Origin: Streptomyces sp. SCSIO 75703 | GTDB taxonomy: Bacteria > Actinomycetota > Actinomycetes > Streptomycetales > Streptomycetaceae | Assembly: GCF_036607905.1 (NCBI RefSeq) | Contig: NZ_CP144555.1 | Location: 1,550,001 to 1,614,000, forward strand | Direction: 5' to 3' | Length of the DNA stretch: 64,000 nucleotides | In this document: piece after piece, positions 1 to 8,409 of the stretch | How positions within the stretch are numbered: position 1 is the first letter of the stretch | Layout of the letters: every line of letters starts with the position of its first letter | The notes under the pieces: generated by a model | What the model was told of the DNA's origin: nothing | The model's database searches: none | What the model saw: the letters and a program-made list of their open reading frames with translations, nothing else | Position numbers and translations under genes: made by a program

Positions 1-1
1 G

Positions 2-736
2 GTGCTCGGTGGCCGCAAGCCGGTCGTACTGGGGCGCTTCACTCAGGAGCTGCCCAACAACTGGAAGCTCTACATGGAGAACGTCAAGGACTCCTACCAC
101 GCGAGCATCCTGCACCTGTTCTTCACCACCTTCGGGCTCAACAAGCTGAACCAGAAGGGCGGCATCATCGTCTCGGAGAACGGCGGCCACCACGTCAGCT
201 GGTCGGCAATCAACCGCGAAGCCGAGGCCAAAGCGGCGTCGACGTACAAGGACCAGAACATCCGCTCCGACTCGGAGTACCAGCTCGAAGACCCCTCCCT
301 GGTCGACAGCTTCAGCGAGGTCGGCGACGACATCACCCTGCAGATCCTCTCCGTCTCCCCCGGATTCGTCCTGCAGCAGATCCAGAACTCCATCGCGGTG
401 CGCCAGGTGCTGCCGACGGGGGTCGACACCACCAGCCTCAACTGGACCTATCTCGGGTTCGAAGACGACACCGAAGAGCAGCAGCTGACCCGGATGAAGC
501 AGTCCAACCTGGTCGGGCCGGCGGGCTACGTCTCGATGGAGGACGGCGCCATCGGCGGCTTCGTCCAGCGCGGCATCGCCGGTGCCGGCAGCGAGTTCGC
601 CACCCTGCAGATGGGGGGCGACCAGGCAGTCTCCAGCGAGAGCCGGGTGACCGAGGCATCGATCCGCGGCTTCTGGAAGGTCTACCGCGAGGCGATGGGC
701 TTCACCGTCGGCGAGACCGAAGGAGCAGACACGTGA
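2..736 (+). CDS. tphA2: Terephthalate 1,2-dioxygenase large (alpha) subunit, C-terminal part
   Basis: This is the catalytic C-terminal domain of a Rieske non-heme iron ring-hydroxylating oxygenase alpha subunit; the Rieske domain lies beyond the left edge. The mononuclear iron site is visible near the start of the visible protein: an [19 protein letters not shown] stretch gives the family's bridging Asp (about residue 30) and the H-x4-H ligands (about residues 33 and 38). Its stop overlaps the start of the small subunit by 4 bp. The next genes are a small subunit, a PdxA-like dehydrogenase and a ferredoxin-type reductase. That set is the known terephthalate 1,2-dioxygenase pathway (tph in Comamonas, tpa in Rhodococcus), which gives the substrate assignment. 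The enzyme would oxidise terephthalate to a cis-dihydrodiol in the cytoplasm. Family membership is clear; substrate comes from context, and another aromatic acid is possible. Confidence 0.8.
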   Translation: MLGGRKPVVLGRFTQELPNNWKLYMENVKDSYHASILHLFFTTFGLNKLNQKGGIIVSENGGHHVSWSAINREAEAKAASTYKDQNIRSDSEYQLEDPSLVDSFSEVGDDITLQILSVSPGFVLQQIQNSIAVRQVLPTGVDTTSLNWTYLGFEDDTEEQQLTRMKQSNLVGPAGYVSMEDGAIGGFVQRGIAGAGSEFATLQMGGDQAVSSESRVTEASIRGFWKVYREAMGFTVGETEGADT

Positions 737-1200
737 CGGACGCGTTCACCCGGATCAGCCGGGCACAGGGCAGCTACGTGCGCGCCATCGACGACGGCCC
801 GATCGAGGACTGGCCCGAGCACTTCACCGACAACGCCTTCTACAAGGTGACCACCGCGGACAACCACCGCCGTGGGCTGCCCGCCGGTGTCATCTGGGCT
901 GACAACAAGGCGATGCTCAAGGACCGCGTCTCCGCGCTCAAGGAAGCCAACATCTACGAGCCGCACGCCTACCGGCACCTGCTCGGTCAGCCGGCGATCG
1001 CCGAGGAGAGCGAAACCGGCGCGACCAGCGAGACCTCCTTCCTGGTCGTACGGATCACCGGCAACGGCCCCACCGACATCTTCGCCAGCGGCCGTTACCT
1101 CGACGAGTACGTCTTCACCGGCGGAAGGACCCTCCTCAACAAGCGGATCGTGGTCTGCGACAGCTCCCGCATCGACACCCTGCTGGTGCTGCCGCTGTGA
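733..1200 (+). CDS. tphA3: Terephthalate 1,2-dioxygenase small (beta) subunit
   Basis: This is a 155-residue ring-hydroxylating dioxygenase beta subunit with the family's cystatin/SnoaL-like fold. It shows the usual pattern: an N-terminal acidic helix ([19 protein letters not shown]), then YEPHAYRHL and a C-terminal DTLLVLPL. It is structural and binds no iron; it would form an alpha3beta3 hexamer with the upstream product. The GTG start overlaps the alpha-subunit stop (GTGA), and its own stop overlaps the next GTG, so the genes are translationally coupled. Length is normal for the family. Confidence 0.82.
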   Translation: MTDAFTRISRAQGSYVRAIDDGPIEDWPEHFTDNAFYKVTTADNHRRGLPAGVIWADNKAMLKDRVSALKEANIYEPHAYRHLLGQPAIAEESETGATSETSFLVVRITGNGPTDIFASGRYLDEYVFTGGRTLLNKRIVVCDSSRIDTLLVLPL

Positions 1201-2162
1201 GCCGCCTGCTTCTCACCATCGGAGACCCGAACGGCATCGGCCCGGAGATCGCCACCAAGGCGGTCGCCGAGTCGGGTGCCGCGGCGCCGGTCCTCGTCGG
1301 CGACCGGTGCGCGCTCGAAGGACCGGCGAGGCAGGTCGGTCTCACGCTGCGCGACGCCGTTCCCGGTGTGACGGCCGAGGCCGGGGTGTGCGACATCGTC
1401 GACGCGGGCGCCCTGGATCCCGCCGACCTGCAGATCGGGGAGGTAACCGCCGCGGCCGGTGCCGCCACCATCGCGTACGCCAGACGGGCCGTGCAGTTGG
1501 CCATGGACGGCACCTACGCCGGCGTGGTCGCCTGCCCGCACTCCGAGTCCGCGGTGCACCAGGCCGGCATCGGCTTCGCCGGATACCCGCCTCTGATCGC
1601 CGAACTCACCGGCACCCCGGTCGACCGGGTCTTCCTCATGCTCGTCGGCGGCGGCGTACGCATCGCGCACGTGACGCTGCACGAGCCGCTCGCCGACTCG
1701 CTGGCGCGGCTCACCACCGAAATCGTCACCGAAGCGGGGCTCGCGCTGCACTCCGCCCTGGTCGCCATGGGGATCCCGACCCCACGGATCGGTGTCTTCG
1801 GAATCAACCCGCACGCCGGGGAGGGCGGCCTGTTCGGCACCGACGACCAGGAGATCACCGAGCCGGCGGTCGCGGCCCTGCGGGAGCGCGGACTGCGGGC
1901 GGAGGGCCCGGCCGGCGCCGACATCCTGCTCGGCGGCGAACGCGACTACGACGCCTACCTGGCGATGTACCACGACCAAGGGCACATCCCGGTCAAGACG
2001 CTGGCCGGCCGGACCGCTGCCGCGGTCACCATCGGCGCCGGCGCGCCCTTCTCCAGCGTGGGCCACGGCCCCGCCTTCGACATCGCCGGCCACGGGGTCG
2101 CCGATCCCAGCGCGGTGCTGACCGCGCTGCGCCTGCTCGCTCCGACCGCCCGGGAGTTGTGA
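1197..2162 (+). CDS. tphB: 1,2-dihydroxy-3,5-cyclohexadiene-1,4-dicarboxylate dehydrogenase (PdxA family)
   Basis: A 321-residue member of the PdxA/TphB family of metal- and NAD-dependent beta-hydroxyacid dehydrogenases. The family start GDPNGIGPEI is present. Metal/substrate histidines appear in GINPHAGE (about residue 205) and MYHDQGHIPVK (about residues 256-265), followed by GAPFSSVGHGPAFDIAG. In pyridoxine synthesis PdxA oxidises 4-phosphohydroxythreonine. Between dioxygenase subunits and a reductase, the TphB role is far more likely: oxidising and decarboxylating the terephthalate cis-diol to protocatechuate. The GTG start overlaps the previous stop; the next gene begins one base after its stop. 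The two roles cannot be told apart from the motifs alone. Confidence 0.8.
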   Translation: MSRLLLTIGDPNGIGPEIATKAVAESGAAAPVLVGDRCALEGPARQVGLTLRDAVPGVTAEAGVCDIVDAGALDPADLQIGEVTAAAGAATIAYARRAVQLAMDGTYAGVVACPHSESAVHQAGIGFAGYPPLIAELTGTPVDRVFLMLVGGGVRIAHVTLHEPLADSLARLTTEIVTEAGLALHSALVAMGIPTPRIGVFGINPHAGEGGLFGTDDQEITEPAVAALRERGLRAEGPAGADILLGGERDYDAYLAMYHDQGHIPVKTLAGRTAAAVTIGAGAPFSSVGHGPAFDIAGHGVADPSAVLTALRLLAPTAREL

Positions 2163-2163
2163 G

Positions 2164-3171
2164 ATGACATTCACCGTCAGCGTCAAGGAGTCCGAGATCG
2201 CCTTCGACTGCGGTCCGGACCAGAACGTCCTCGACGCTGCCGAGACGGCCGGCTGGGCGATCCCCTACTCGTGCCGCAAGGGCGTCTGCGATACCTGCGT
2301 GGGCAGCCTGGTCGCGGGCACCTTCGATGTGCCCGGCCGCGGCGAGGTACGCGGCCCGGCCGAGGTGCGGCTGTGCCATGCCCGCCCGAAGAGCGATGTG
2401 CAGATCGTGCCGAAGTGGGTCGAGCAGCGTACCCCGCCGGTCCGCAAGCGACTGACCACGACCGTCCACCGGAGGCGCCAGGTCGCGCCAGGCGTGACGA
2501 TCCTCGACCTGCGCTACCCCATCGGGCGGCGCACGCCGTTCAGGGCAGGGCAGTTCCTCAACATCGTCCTTGACGACGGCGACACCCGGTCGTACTCACT
2601 GGCGAACTCGCCGCAGCACAACGACCTGGCTCAGCTGCATGTCCGACACGAGCCGGGCGGCGTGTTCTCCGCCAGGATCCTGCAACAGCTGGAGTTCCAC
2701 GACACCGTGGAGATCGAGGGGCCGTTCGGCGAGTTCTTCGTGGCGGACGATGCCGAGGAGCCGGTCATCCTGCTGGCCACCGGAACCGGGTTCGCTCCGA
2801 TGCGGTCGATCATCCTCGACCACGCCGCCCGCCGGCTCACCCGCCCCATCCACCTGTACTGGGGCGCCCGCACCCTCGACGACCTCTACCTGCTCGACGT
2901 CGTCGAGTTCTGGACCAAGCGCTACCCCTGGCTGCGGTTCACCGCGGTCCTCTCCCGCCCCCACCCGGGCTGGGAAGGTGCGACCGGGCACGTCCAGGAC
3001 GTGCTCCTCGCCGACCACACCGATCTGAGCACCCACCAGATCTACGCCTGTGGCGGCGAAGCCATGATCAACTCCGCAGCCGACGCGTTGGCACGCGAAC
3101 GCGGCGTGGCCCCGGAACGCTTCCACGCCGATGCGTTCGTCTCGGCCGCCGGTGCTCCGGCCGCCGTCTGA
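2164..3171 (+). CDS. tphA1: Terephthalate dioxygenase reductase component (2Fe-2S/FAD)
   Basis: A 335-residue electron-transfer protein. The N-terminal plant-type ferredoxin domain has Cys ligands in SCRKGVCDTCVG and a fourth Cys in RLCHARP. A ferredoxin-NADP reductase module follows: RSYSLANSP binds FAD near residue 140, GTGFAPMRS binds NAD(P)H near residue 207, and YACGGEAMI lies near the C-terminus. The order ferredoxin-FAD-NAD is that of TphA1 and benzoate/anthranilate-type reductases. It would pass NAD(P)H electrons to the Rieske centre of the oxygenase. It follows the dehydrogenase by a single base, so it is part of the operon. Confidence 0.85.
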   Translation: MTFTVSVKESEIAFDCGPDQNVLDAAETAGWAIPYSCRKGVCDTCVGSLVAGTFDVPGRGEVRGPAEVRLCHARPKSDVQIVPKWVEQRTPPVRKRLTTTVHRRRQVAPGVTILDLRYPIGRRTPFRAGQFLNIVLDDGDTRSYSLANSPQHNDLAQLHVRHEPGGVFSARILQQLEFHDTVEIEGPFGEFFVADDAEEPVILLATGTGFAPMRSIILDHAARRLTRPIHLYWGARTLDDLYLLDVVEFWTKRYPWLRFTAVLSRPHPGWEGATGHVQDVLLADHTDLSTHQIYACGGEAMINSAADALARERGVAPERFHADAFVSAAGAPAAV

Positions 3172-3212
3172 GGAACGCCTCGGACGGCTCCCTCTCCCAG
3201 TGGAGTTACTCC

Positions 3213-4568
3213 ATGACCGACACCACCGCGGCGGCCGCTCCGCTGCGTCTGCCCGCATTCATCGACAGCCGACGACCCAACAGATTCCAGCTCGGCACGG
3301 TACTGCTGTGCGGCCTGGTGATGTTCCTCGACGGCTTCGACACCCAGTCGATCAACTACATGGCCCCGGCCATCACCGAGGACTGGGGCCTGACGAAGAG
3401 CACGATGGGCCCCATCTTCTCCGCAGCCCTGGTCGGCCTGATGATCGGCTACCTGCTCGTCGCCCCGCTCTCCGACAAGTTCGGCCACAAGCGCCTCGTC
3501 ATCCTCGGCGTGCTGACCTTCTCGCTGGCCACCCTCACCTCGGTGTGGGTACAGAGTCCCGAGCAACTGCTGGCGATGCGGTTCATCACCGGCATCGGAC
3601 TGGGCGCGGCGACGCCCAGCACGATCGCGCTGACCGCGGAGTACAGCCCCAAGCGTGTCCGCGCCAGCCTGGTGCTGGCCATCTACTGCGGCTTCTCGCT
3701 CGGCTTCGTCGCCGCCAACTACGCCGCCGACTGGCTGATCCCCGCCTACGGCTGGCGGGCGGTCTTCGTGGCCGGGGCGGTGGCCCCGCTCGCTTTGGTC
3801 CCCGTGCTGCTGTGGCGGCTCCCCGAGTCGATCTCCCACCTGCTCCGCCGTGGCGAGACCTCCGCGGCGTACGCACTGTGCCGGCGGATCGACCCCGCCC
3901 TGCCGCAGGTGAACGCACCGCAGGTCGAGGCCGAGAGCGCCGACCCCGGCAAACGGGTCAAGCTGCGGCAACTCGTCTCGGGCGGTCAGCTGCTCGGCAC
4001 CGTGCTGCTGTGGCTGGTCTTCTCGATCAACCTGGCGATGTTCTACGGCCTGCAGAGCTGGATGCCGACCATCCTCAGCGAGCGCGGCTACTCCGCCGCG
4101 ACCCTTGCCACGGCCGCCTCGATGACCACCGTCGGCGGCATCGTGATCGCCTTCGTCATCGGCCCAGCCATGGACCGGATCGGCTCCTTCGGTGCCCTCA
4201 GCACGCTCTATCTCGTCGGCTGCGGCTTCCTGACCCTGATGAGCATCGTCCTCGGCGCTCCGGTCTGGGTGGTACTGGTCGCGATCTTCTTGATAGGTTG
4301 CTCGGTCAGCGGCGGTCAGAAGAGCGTCATCGCCCTCGCCGCGGTCTACTACCCCGAGGAAGTCCGCTCTACCGGTGTCGGCTGGGCGCTCGGCATCGGT
4401 CGTGTCGGCGGTATCGTCGGCCCCCTCCTGGTCGGTGCCCTGCTCGCCGCCGGGTGGAGCCATCAGCAGTTGTTCCTCACCCTCGCGATCCCGTCCGCGC
4501 TGTGCGGCCTGATCGTGCTCTACCTCGGTCGCCGAGCCAAGGCCGCAGCCGGTTTCCGCTCCCGGTGA
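3213..4568 (+). CDS. MFS transporter, aromatic acid:H+ symporter family (putative terephthalate importer)
   Basis: A 451-residue major facilitator superfamily protein with about 12 membrane segments. The signature DGFDTQSINYMAP in helix 1 carries the conserved Asp of the aromatic acid:H+ symporter family (BenK/PcaK-like). The loop between helices 2 and 3 reads PLSDKFGHKR, and helix 8-9 has a related MDRIGS loop. It starts 41 bp after the reductase gene behind a GGAGTTACTCC-like ribosome-binding stretch. In Rhodococcus, terephthalate operons include a similar importer (TpaK). Uptake of terephthalate is inferred from position. Confidence 0.78.
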   Translation: MTDTTAAAAPLRLPAFIDSRRPNRFQLGTVLLCGLVMFLDGFDTQSINYMAPAITEDWGLTKSTMGPIFSAALVGLMIGYLLVAPLSDKFGHKRLVILGVLTFSLATLTSVWVQSPEQLLAMRFITGIGLGAATPSTIALTAEYSPKRVRASLVLAIYCGFSLGFVAANYAADWLIPAYGWRAVFVAGAVAPLALVPVLLWRLPESISHLLRRGETSAAYALCRRIDPALPQVNAPQVEAESADPGKRVKLRQLVSGGQLLGTVLLWLVFSINLAMFYGLQSWMPTILSERGYSAATLATAASMTTVGGIVIAFVIGPAMDRIGSFGALSTLYLVGCGFLTLMSIVLGAPVWVVLVAIFLIGCSVSGGQKSVIALAAVYYPEEVRSTGVGWALGIGRVGGIVGPLLVGALLAAGWSHQQLFLTLAIPSALCGLIVLYLGRRAKAAAGFRSR

Positions 4569-4573
4569 CGCGC

Positions 4574-4610
4574 GGAGTGCCGAAGACCGTACGCCGGTCG
4601 TTGGCACTCC
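4574..4610 (+). terminator. Hairpin after the terephthalate operon
   Basis: GGAGTGCC pairs with GGCACTCC and encloses a second stem GACCG/CGGTC with a TACG loop. It begins 5 bp after the transporter stop. There is no strong T tract, as is usual for Streptomyces hairpin terminators. Confidence 0.6.
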
Positions 4611-4736
4611 CGCAGGACTTCGACGTTTTACCAGCTCAGAGGCCGCACGTGGTGAGTGTGGTGGGCCGGTGGCCCGTCCGGGGCGGTCTTCACGAGGCCG
4701 CCCCTCGACCCTGCGCGACCGGAGTGGGCCAATCGG

Positions 4737-4931
4737 TCACTTCAGGTGGTCCAGGATCTCCGCATCGCTCTCCATGAGCTCGGCCAGGACGTCATCGACC
4801 TTCAGCTCGGCCCGGTCCTGGGCGTCACGGATGGCCTCGATGGCAGGTTCCTGCTTGCTGCGGCCCTGCCGACGAGCCCGCTCGGTGAGCTTCGCGTCAA
4901 GGCCGTCGGGAAGCCGAAGTGTCATCGCCAT
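4737..4931 (-). CDS. Small ribbon-helix-helix protein (CopG/Arc-type, antitoxin-like)
   Basis: A 64-residue protein beginning MAMTLRLPDGLDAKLTERA. The short beta strand TLRLP followed by two helices is the ribbon-helix-helix DNA-binding fold common in antitoxins and small repressors. I chose the ATG at 4931 because the fold begins there; a longer upstream reading frame has no family resemblance. The C-terminal half is acidic (DDVLAELMESDAEILDHLK). No toxin gene is adjacent, so it may be an orphan antitoxin or a transcription factor. Confidence 0.6.
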   Translation of the reverse strand: MAMTLRLPDGLDAKLTERARRQGRSKQEPAIEAIRDAQDRAELKVDDVLAELMESDAEILDHLK

Positions 4932-5104
4932 ACAGAGGTGATAGCAGGCCGGTATCAATTGATGCGGCCAGGTCGGGGCCCGTCGCGCCCGAGCGCCGTC
5001 GTCCCCGACACCGTCCGGCAGGTCGGCAGGAACCCGGACGCGCGGACATCCCTCCCGGACGATGAGCCATGGGCGCCGGACACCGGCGCGGCCAGGCTTG
5101 CGGC

Positions 5105-6001
5105 ATGAGACCAACGCACGCGACACCTATGCGCACGACACCCGCGGACACGAGGAATACCGGGGGCACCGTGCTGGTGACCGGCGGCACCGGCAAGACC
5201 GGCCGCCGGACGGTGGCCCTGCTCCGCAAACTGGGCGTACGGACCCGAGCGGCCTCACGGTCGGGGGCCACTCCCTTCGACTGGGCCGACCCGACGACCT
5301 GGCAGGCGGCCCTCGACCAGGTCGACGCCGTCTACATCGTCCCGCTGGACACCTCGCCCTCCCCGACGCCCGCCTTCGTCGAACAGGCCGTCGCCGGCGG
5401 GGTGCGACGGCTGGTGCTGCTCTCGGCCCGGGGCGTGGACGTGCCCGGATACTTCGGCTCCTCCTACGAGGGCGGCGGCCCGCACGCGCAGGGCGAGGCG
5501 GCCGTCCGGTCGTCGGGCGCCGCCTGGACGATCCTGCGGCCCGGCTGGTTCGCCCAGAACTTCAGTGAGGGCGTCTTCCTCGACGGCGTCCGCGCCGGCG
5601 AACTGGCCCTGCCCACCGGCAGCGGGTCCGCCGCGTTCGTCGACGCCGACGACATCGCAGCGGTCGCCGCCGCGGCCCTGACCGAGGACGGCCACGACGG
5701 CGAGGTGTACGAACTCTCCGGCCCCCGGGCGCTCGGGATCGCCGACGTCCTCGACGAGATCGCGAAGGCAACCGGCACGCGTGCCGCCTACGTCCCGGTG
5801 GAGGAGTCCGTCTTCCGGGCCGGGCTGGTGGCAGAGGGACTGCCCGAGGAGGAGGCCGCACTCTGGACCGACGCGATGAAGCCGATCCGCACGAGCCGGG
5901 AGGCACCGGTCACGGACGGCGTACAAAGAGCACTCGGCCGCCCGCCGCGCGACATCGCCGACTTCGTCCGTGACGCGTCGGCGGCGGGCGCCTGGTCCTG
6001 A
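5105..6001 (+). CDS. NmrA-like/SDR NAD(P)-binding oxidoreductase
   Basis: An atypical short-chain dehydrogenase of the NmrA/NAD(P)H:quinone oxidoreductase type, about 298 residues. The Rossmann motif GGTGKTGRRT follows strand TVLVT near residue 20. FDWADPTTW, LSARGVD and WTILRPGWFAQNF match the NmrA core, including the LRP...N segment. The usual SDR Tyr-x3-Lys is absent. ATG 5105 is chosen; ATG 5129 is also possible. The C-terminus (about DFVRDASAAGAWS) matches that of the paralogue at 7229-8089, which lies on the other side of an AraC gene. Substrate unknown. Confidence 0.75.
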   Translation: MRPTHATPMRTTPADTRNTGGTVLVTGGTGKTGRRTVALLRKLGVRTRAASRSGATPFDWADPTTWQAALDQVDAVYIVPLDTSPSPTPAFVEQAVAGGVRRLVLLSARGVDVPGYFGSSYEGGGPHAQGEAAVRSSGAAWTILRPGWFAQNFSEGVFLDGVRAGELALPTGSGSAAFVDADDIAAVAAAALTEDGHDGEVYELSGPRALGIADVLDEIAKATGTRAAYVPVEESVFRAGLVAEGLPEEEAALWTDAMKPIRTSREAPVTDGVQRALGRPPRDIADFVRDASAAGAWS

Positions 6002-6125
6002 AGGGGCGGCTGAGTTCCGGGGCGGGGAGGCACCGGATGGCTCCGGGGCCTCCCGGGGCCACCGATGCGCACCGGCCCCTCCCCCGGAGGGCGGAAGCCG
6101 TCCGGTTCGCCGACCGGCACGGCCC

Positions 6126-6169
6126 GGCACCGGCACCGGCACCAGCACCAGCACCAGCACCAGCACCAG
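6126..6169 (+). repeat. Hexanucleotide repeat (CACCGG/CACCAG)
   Basis: About seven tandem copies of CACCGG changing to CACCAG run up to the stop codon of the AraC gene. The repeat is outside both flanking coding regions, just 3' of the AraC stop. Confidence 0.75.
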
Positions 6170-6171
6170 GA

Positions 6172-7125
6172 TCAGCCCGCCGGTATGGCGCGGTTCCGCG
6201 TACCGCCGGCGGCGGCCCCCTGCCGGTACGCGCTCGGGCTCTCGCCCCGAAGCCGTTTGAACGCCGCGCTGAAGCCGAACGCATCCGCGTAGCCGACCCG
6301 CCGGGCCACCGCGGCCACCGTCAGTTCCGGGCGGGTCAGCAGATCGGCGGCGAGCGTCATCCGCCACTCGGTCAGATACGCCACCGGCCCGGTCCCGACC
6401 AGTTCCGTGAACCGCTTCGCCAGCGTCGTCCTCGACACCCCGGCCCGGCCCGCCAGCTCCGCCGTCGTCCACGGATGCGCCGGATCCTCGTGCATCGCGC
6501 GCAGGGCGGGTCCGGCCACGTCGTCGCCGAGTGCGCCGTACCACCCCGGAGGTTCGGCCTCCGCACGGTCGAACCAGTCCCGCAGCGTACACACCAGCAG
6601 CCAGTCCAGAAGCCGGTCGAGCACGGTCTGGTGCCCCGGCCGGCCGACACCGATCTGCGTCTCCAGGTAGTCCCACATCGGCGAGCAGTCTTGCTCGTCG
6701 GAGACCACCAGGACCGGCGGCAGCGCACGCAGGATCCGCTGCGGAACCTGTTCCCGTACGTCGTACGCGGCAGCCAGCAGCACGGTGGAACAGTCGAGTT
6801 CGACCTCCCGGACCACATGGTCCGGCCCCTCCCCGCCCCAGCGCACCTCCCGTACGCCCGCCGCCCGTTCCGTCCCGGTACCGCTGGGCGCGGTGTCGGT
6901 GAAGCAGAACGGTGCGGGCCCCCGGACGATCACCGTGTCGCCGAGCGTCACGTGCCGCGCTTCTCCGGTCTCCGGCACAATCCATCCGGCGCCGCGCAGC
7001 GGCACGCACAGAGTCAGGTGAGCGCCGTCGGTGAACCGCAGCGACCACGGCGGCCACAGCACCGAACGGCCGAACACCGCGCCCCTGCCCCGCACGCCCC
7101 GCAACAACTCGTCGAACACGTCCAT
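6172..7125 (-). CDS. AraC-family transcriptional regulator with N-terminal cupin domain
   Basis: A 317-residue regulator. The N-terminal ~180 residues resemble the cupin_6 ligand domain found on AraC proteins near oxidoreductases (GRSVLWPPWSLRF, VRGPAPFCF). The C-terminal ~100 residues hold two helix-turn-helix units, TTAELAGRAGVSRTTLAKRF and LTVAAVARRVGYADAFGFSA, then FKRLRGESPSAYR. The ATG at 7125 is chosen because the cupin homology begins there. It is divergent from the NmrA gene at 7229 with about 100 bp between them, so it probably controls that gene. It is convergent with the other NmrA gene. Confidence 0.82.
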   Translation of the reverse strand: MDVFDELLRGVRGRGAVFGRSVLWPPWSLRFTDGAHLTLCVPLRGAGWIVPETGEARHVTLGDTVIVRGPAPFCFTDTAPSGTGTERAAGVREVRWGGEGPDHVVREVELDCSTVLLAAAYDVREQVPQRILRALPPVLVVSDEQDCSPMWDYLETQIGVGRPGHQTVLDRLLDWLLVCTLRDWFDRAEAEPPGWYGALGDDVAGPALRAMHEDPAHPWTTAELAGRAGVSRTTLAKRFTELVGTGPVAYLTEWRMTLAADLLTRPELTVAAVARRVGYADAFGFSAAFKRLRGESPSAYRQGAAAGGTRNRAIPAG

Positions 7126-7228
7126 GGAACCAACCCTAGGCACGACCAAGGGCCGTCCCGGACGATTGCCTATGGACGACGGACGGACGGCCATGGCCGC
7201 GGTGCCCGCACCACGATGGACTTGCCGC

Positions 7229-8089
7229 ATGACAACGCAGAGCGCACGCCCCGCCCCCTCCGGCATCCTCGTCCTGGGCGCCACCGGCAAGACCGGCCGC
7301 CGGCTCGTCACCCGACTGCGCGACACGGGCATCACCTCGGTCCGGGCCGCCTCCCGCTCCGGCGAGACCGTCTTCGACTGGACCCTGCCCGACACCTGGC
7401 AGCCCGCCCTCGCCGGAGCCGGGGCGGTCTACCTCGTCACGCCCGATGACCCCTCCCACGTACGGGAGTTCGTGCGGCAGGCCACAGCGGCCGGTGTACG
7501 CCGCTTCGTGGCTCTCTCCGGTCACGGCATCGAGAAAGCGGGCCCCGGCTTCGCCTTCGGCCAGGGCATGACCGCAGGTGAGGAGGCGGTCCGGGAATCC
7601 GGTGCCGAGTGGACCGTCCTGCGGCCCAACAACTTCTTCCAGAACTTCGCCGAGGACCTGTGGCTGGAGCCTCTGCGGGCAGGACGCCTGGGCCTGCCGA
7701 TCGGGGAGACGCCGGAACCGTTCGTCGACGCCGACGATGTGGCGGCGGTCGCCGCGACCGTACTCACCCAGGAGGGACACACGGGCCGCACGTACGTCCT
7801 GACCGGCCCGCGCGCGCTCACCTTCGCCGAGGCCACCGGGACGATCGCCGAGGCGGCCGGCCGGACCATCCGCTACGAGGAACTCACCCCGGCCGCCTAC
7901 CGGTCCGAACTCCTCGCCGAGGGCCGTCCCGAAGCCGCCGCCGACGGGCTCGGCGCCATGTTCGCCCTGCACCGGGCGGGCCACTCCGCCAAGGTGAGCG
8001 ACGATGTCCGCCGGGTACTGGGCCGCGAGCCCGCCGACCTCGAGCCGTGGGCACGCCGCATGGCGGCCCGGGGGACGTGGACGCCGTAG
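7229..8089 (+). CDS. NmrA-like/SDR NAD(P)-binding oxidoreductase (paralogue)
   Basis: A 286-residue NAD(P)-binding protein closely related to the one at 5105-6001: GATGKTGRRLV cofactor motif, FDWTLPDTW, LSGHGIE, WTVLRPNNFFQNF, FVDADDVAAVAA and the DLEPWARRMAARGTW tail all align. The ATG at 7229 places the Rossmann strand near residue 13, normal for the family. It is divergently transcribed from the AraC gene. It is likely a stress- or quinone-related oxidoreductase; substrate unknown. Confidence 0.77.
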   Translation: MTTQSARPAPSGILVLGATGKTGRRLVTRLRDTGITSVRAASRSGETVFDWTLPDTWQPALAGAGAVYLVTPDDPSHVREFVRQATAAGVRRFVALSGHGIEKAGPGFAFGQGMTAGEEAVRESGAEWTVLRPNNFFQNFAEDLWLEPLRAGRLGLPIGETPEPFVDADDVAAVAATVLTQEGHTGRTYVLTGPRALTFAEATGTIAEAAGRTIRYEELTPAAYRSELLAEGRPEAAADGLGAMFALHRAGHSAKVSDDVRRVLGREPADLEPWARRMAARGTWTP

Positions 8090-8358
8090 GAGACGCCGCC
8101 CGTCATCCGGCAGCGGTCCCGGCTCGGCGAACACCTCCATCAGCGCGGCCGCGACATCCCGGTGCGGGCACCGAGGCCCGCGGTAGCGCGACAGCCACCG
8201 CATGTTCGCCATCAGCACCGGACCGGGGGCTCCGGCCCGTTCGCACTCCCGGTCCACCGCTCGGCAGGCTCGGCGATCGACAGCAGCGACGGCAGGGAAG
8301 CCGTCCCGCCGCGTTCCAGCTTGCGGACGACGCCCACGGAAACGCCGGCGGCCTCCGC
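8090..8358 (-). pseudogene. Decayed helix-turn-helix regulator fragments
   Basis: Read on the minus strand, one frame gives a piece of a helix-turn-helix domain (AAGVSVGVVRKLERGG, then TASLPSLLSIAEPAE), preceded at once by an in-frame stop. A second frame continues with VLMANMRWLSRYRGPRC and DVAAALMEVFAEPG. Neither frame alone makes a protein, so this looks like a regulator broken by at least one frameshift and truncated at its 5' end. It is a weak call. Confidence 0.35.
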
Positions 8359-8409
8359 TCATCGCCTACGCGCGGCAATGTGACGCACACCACGTCAGGA
8401 GCAGAACCT

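Noticed and set aside
1197..2162. Pyridoxine biosynthesis PdxA
   Set aside because: The family match is real, but the gene is embedded between dioxygenase and reductase genes, and Streptomyces make pyridoxal phosphate by another route as far as I know.
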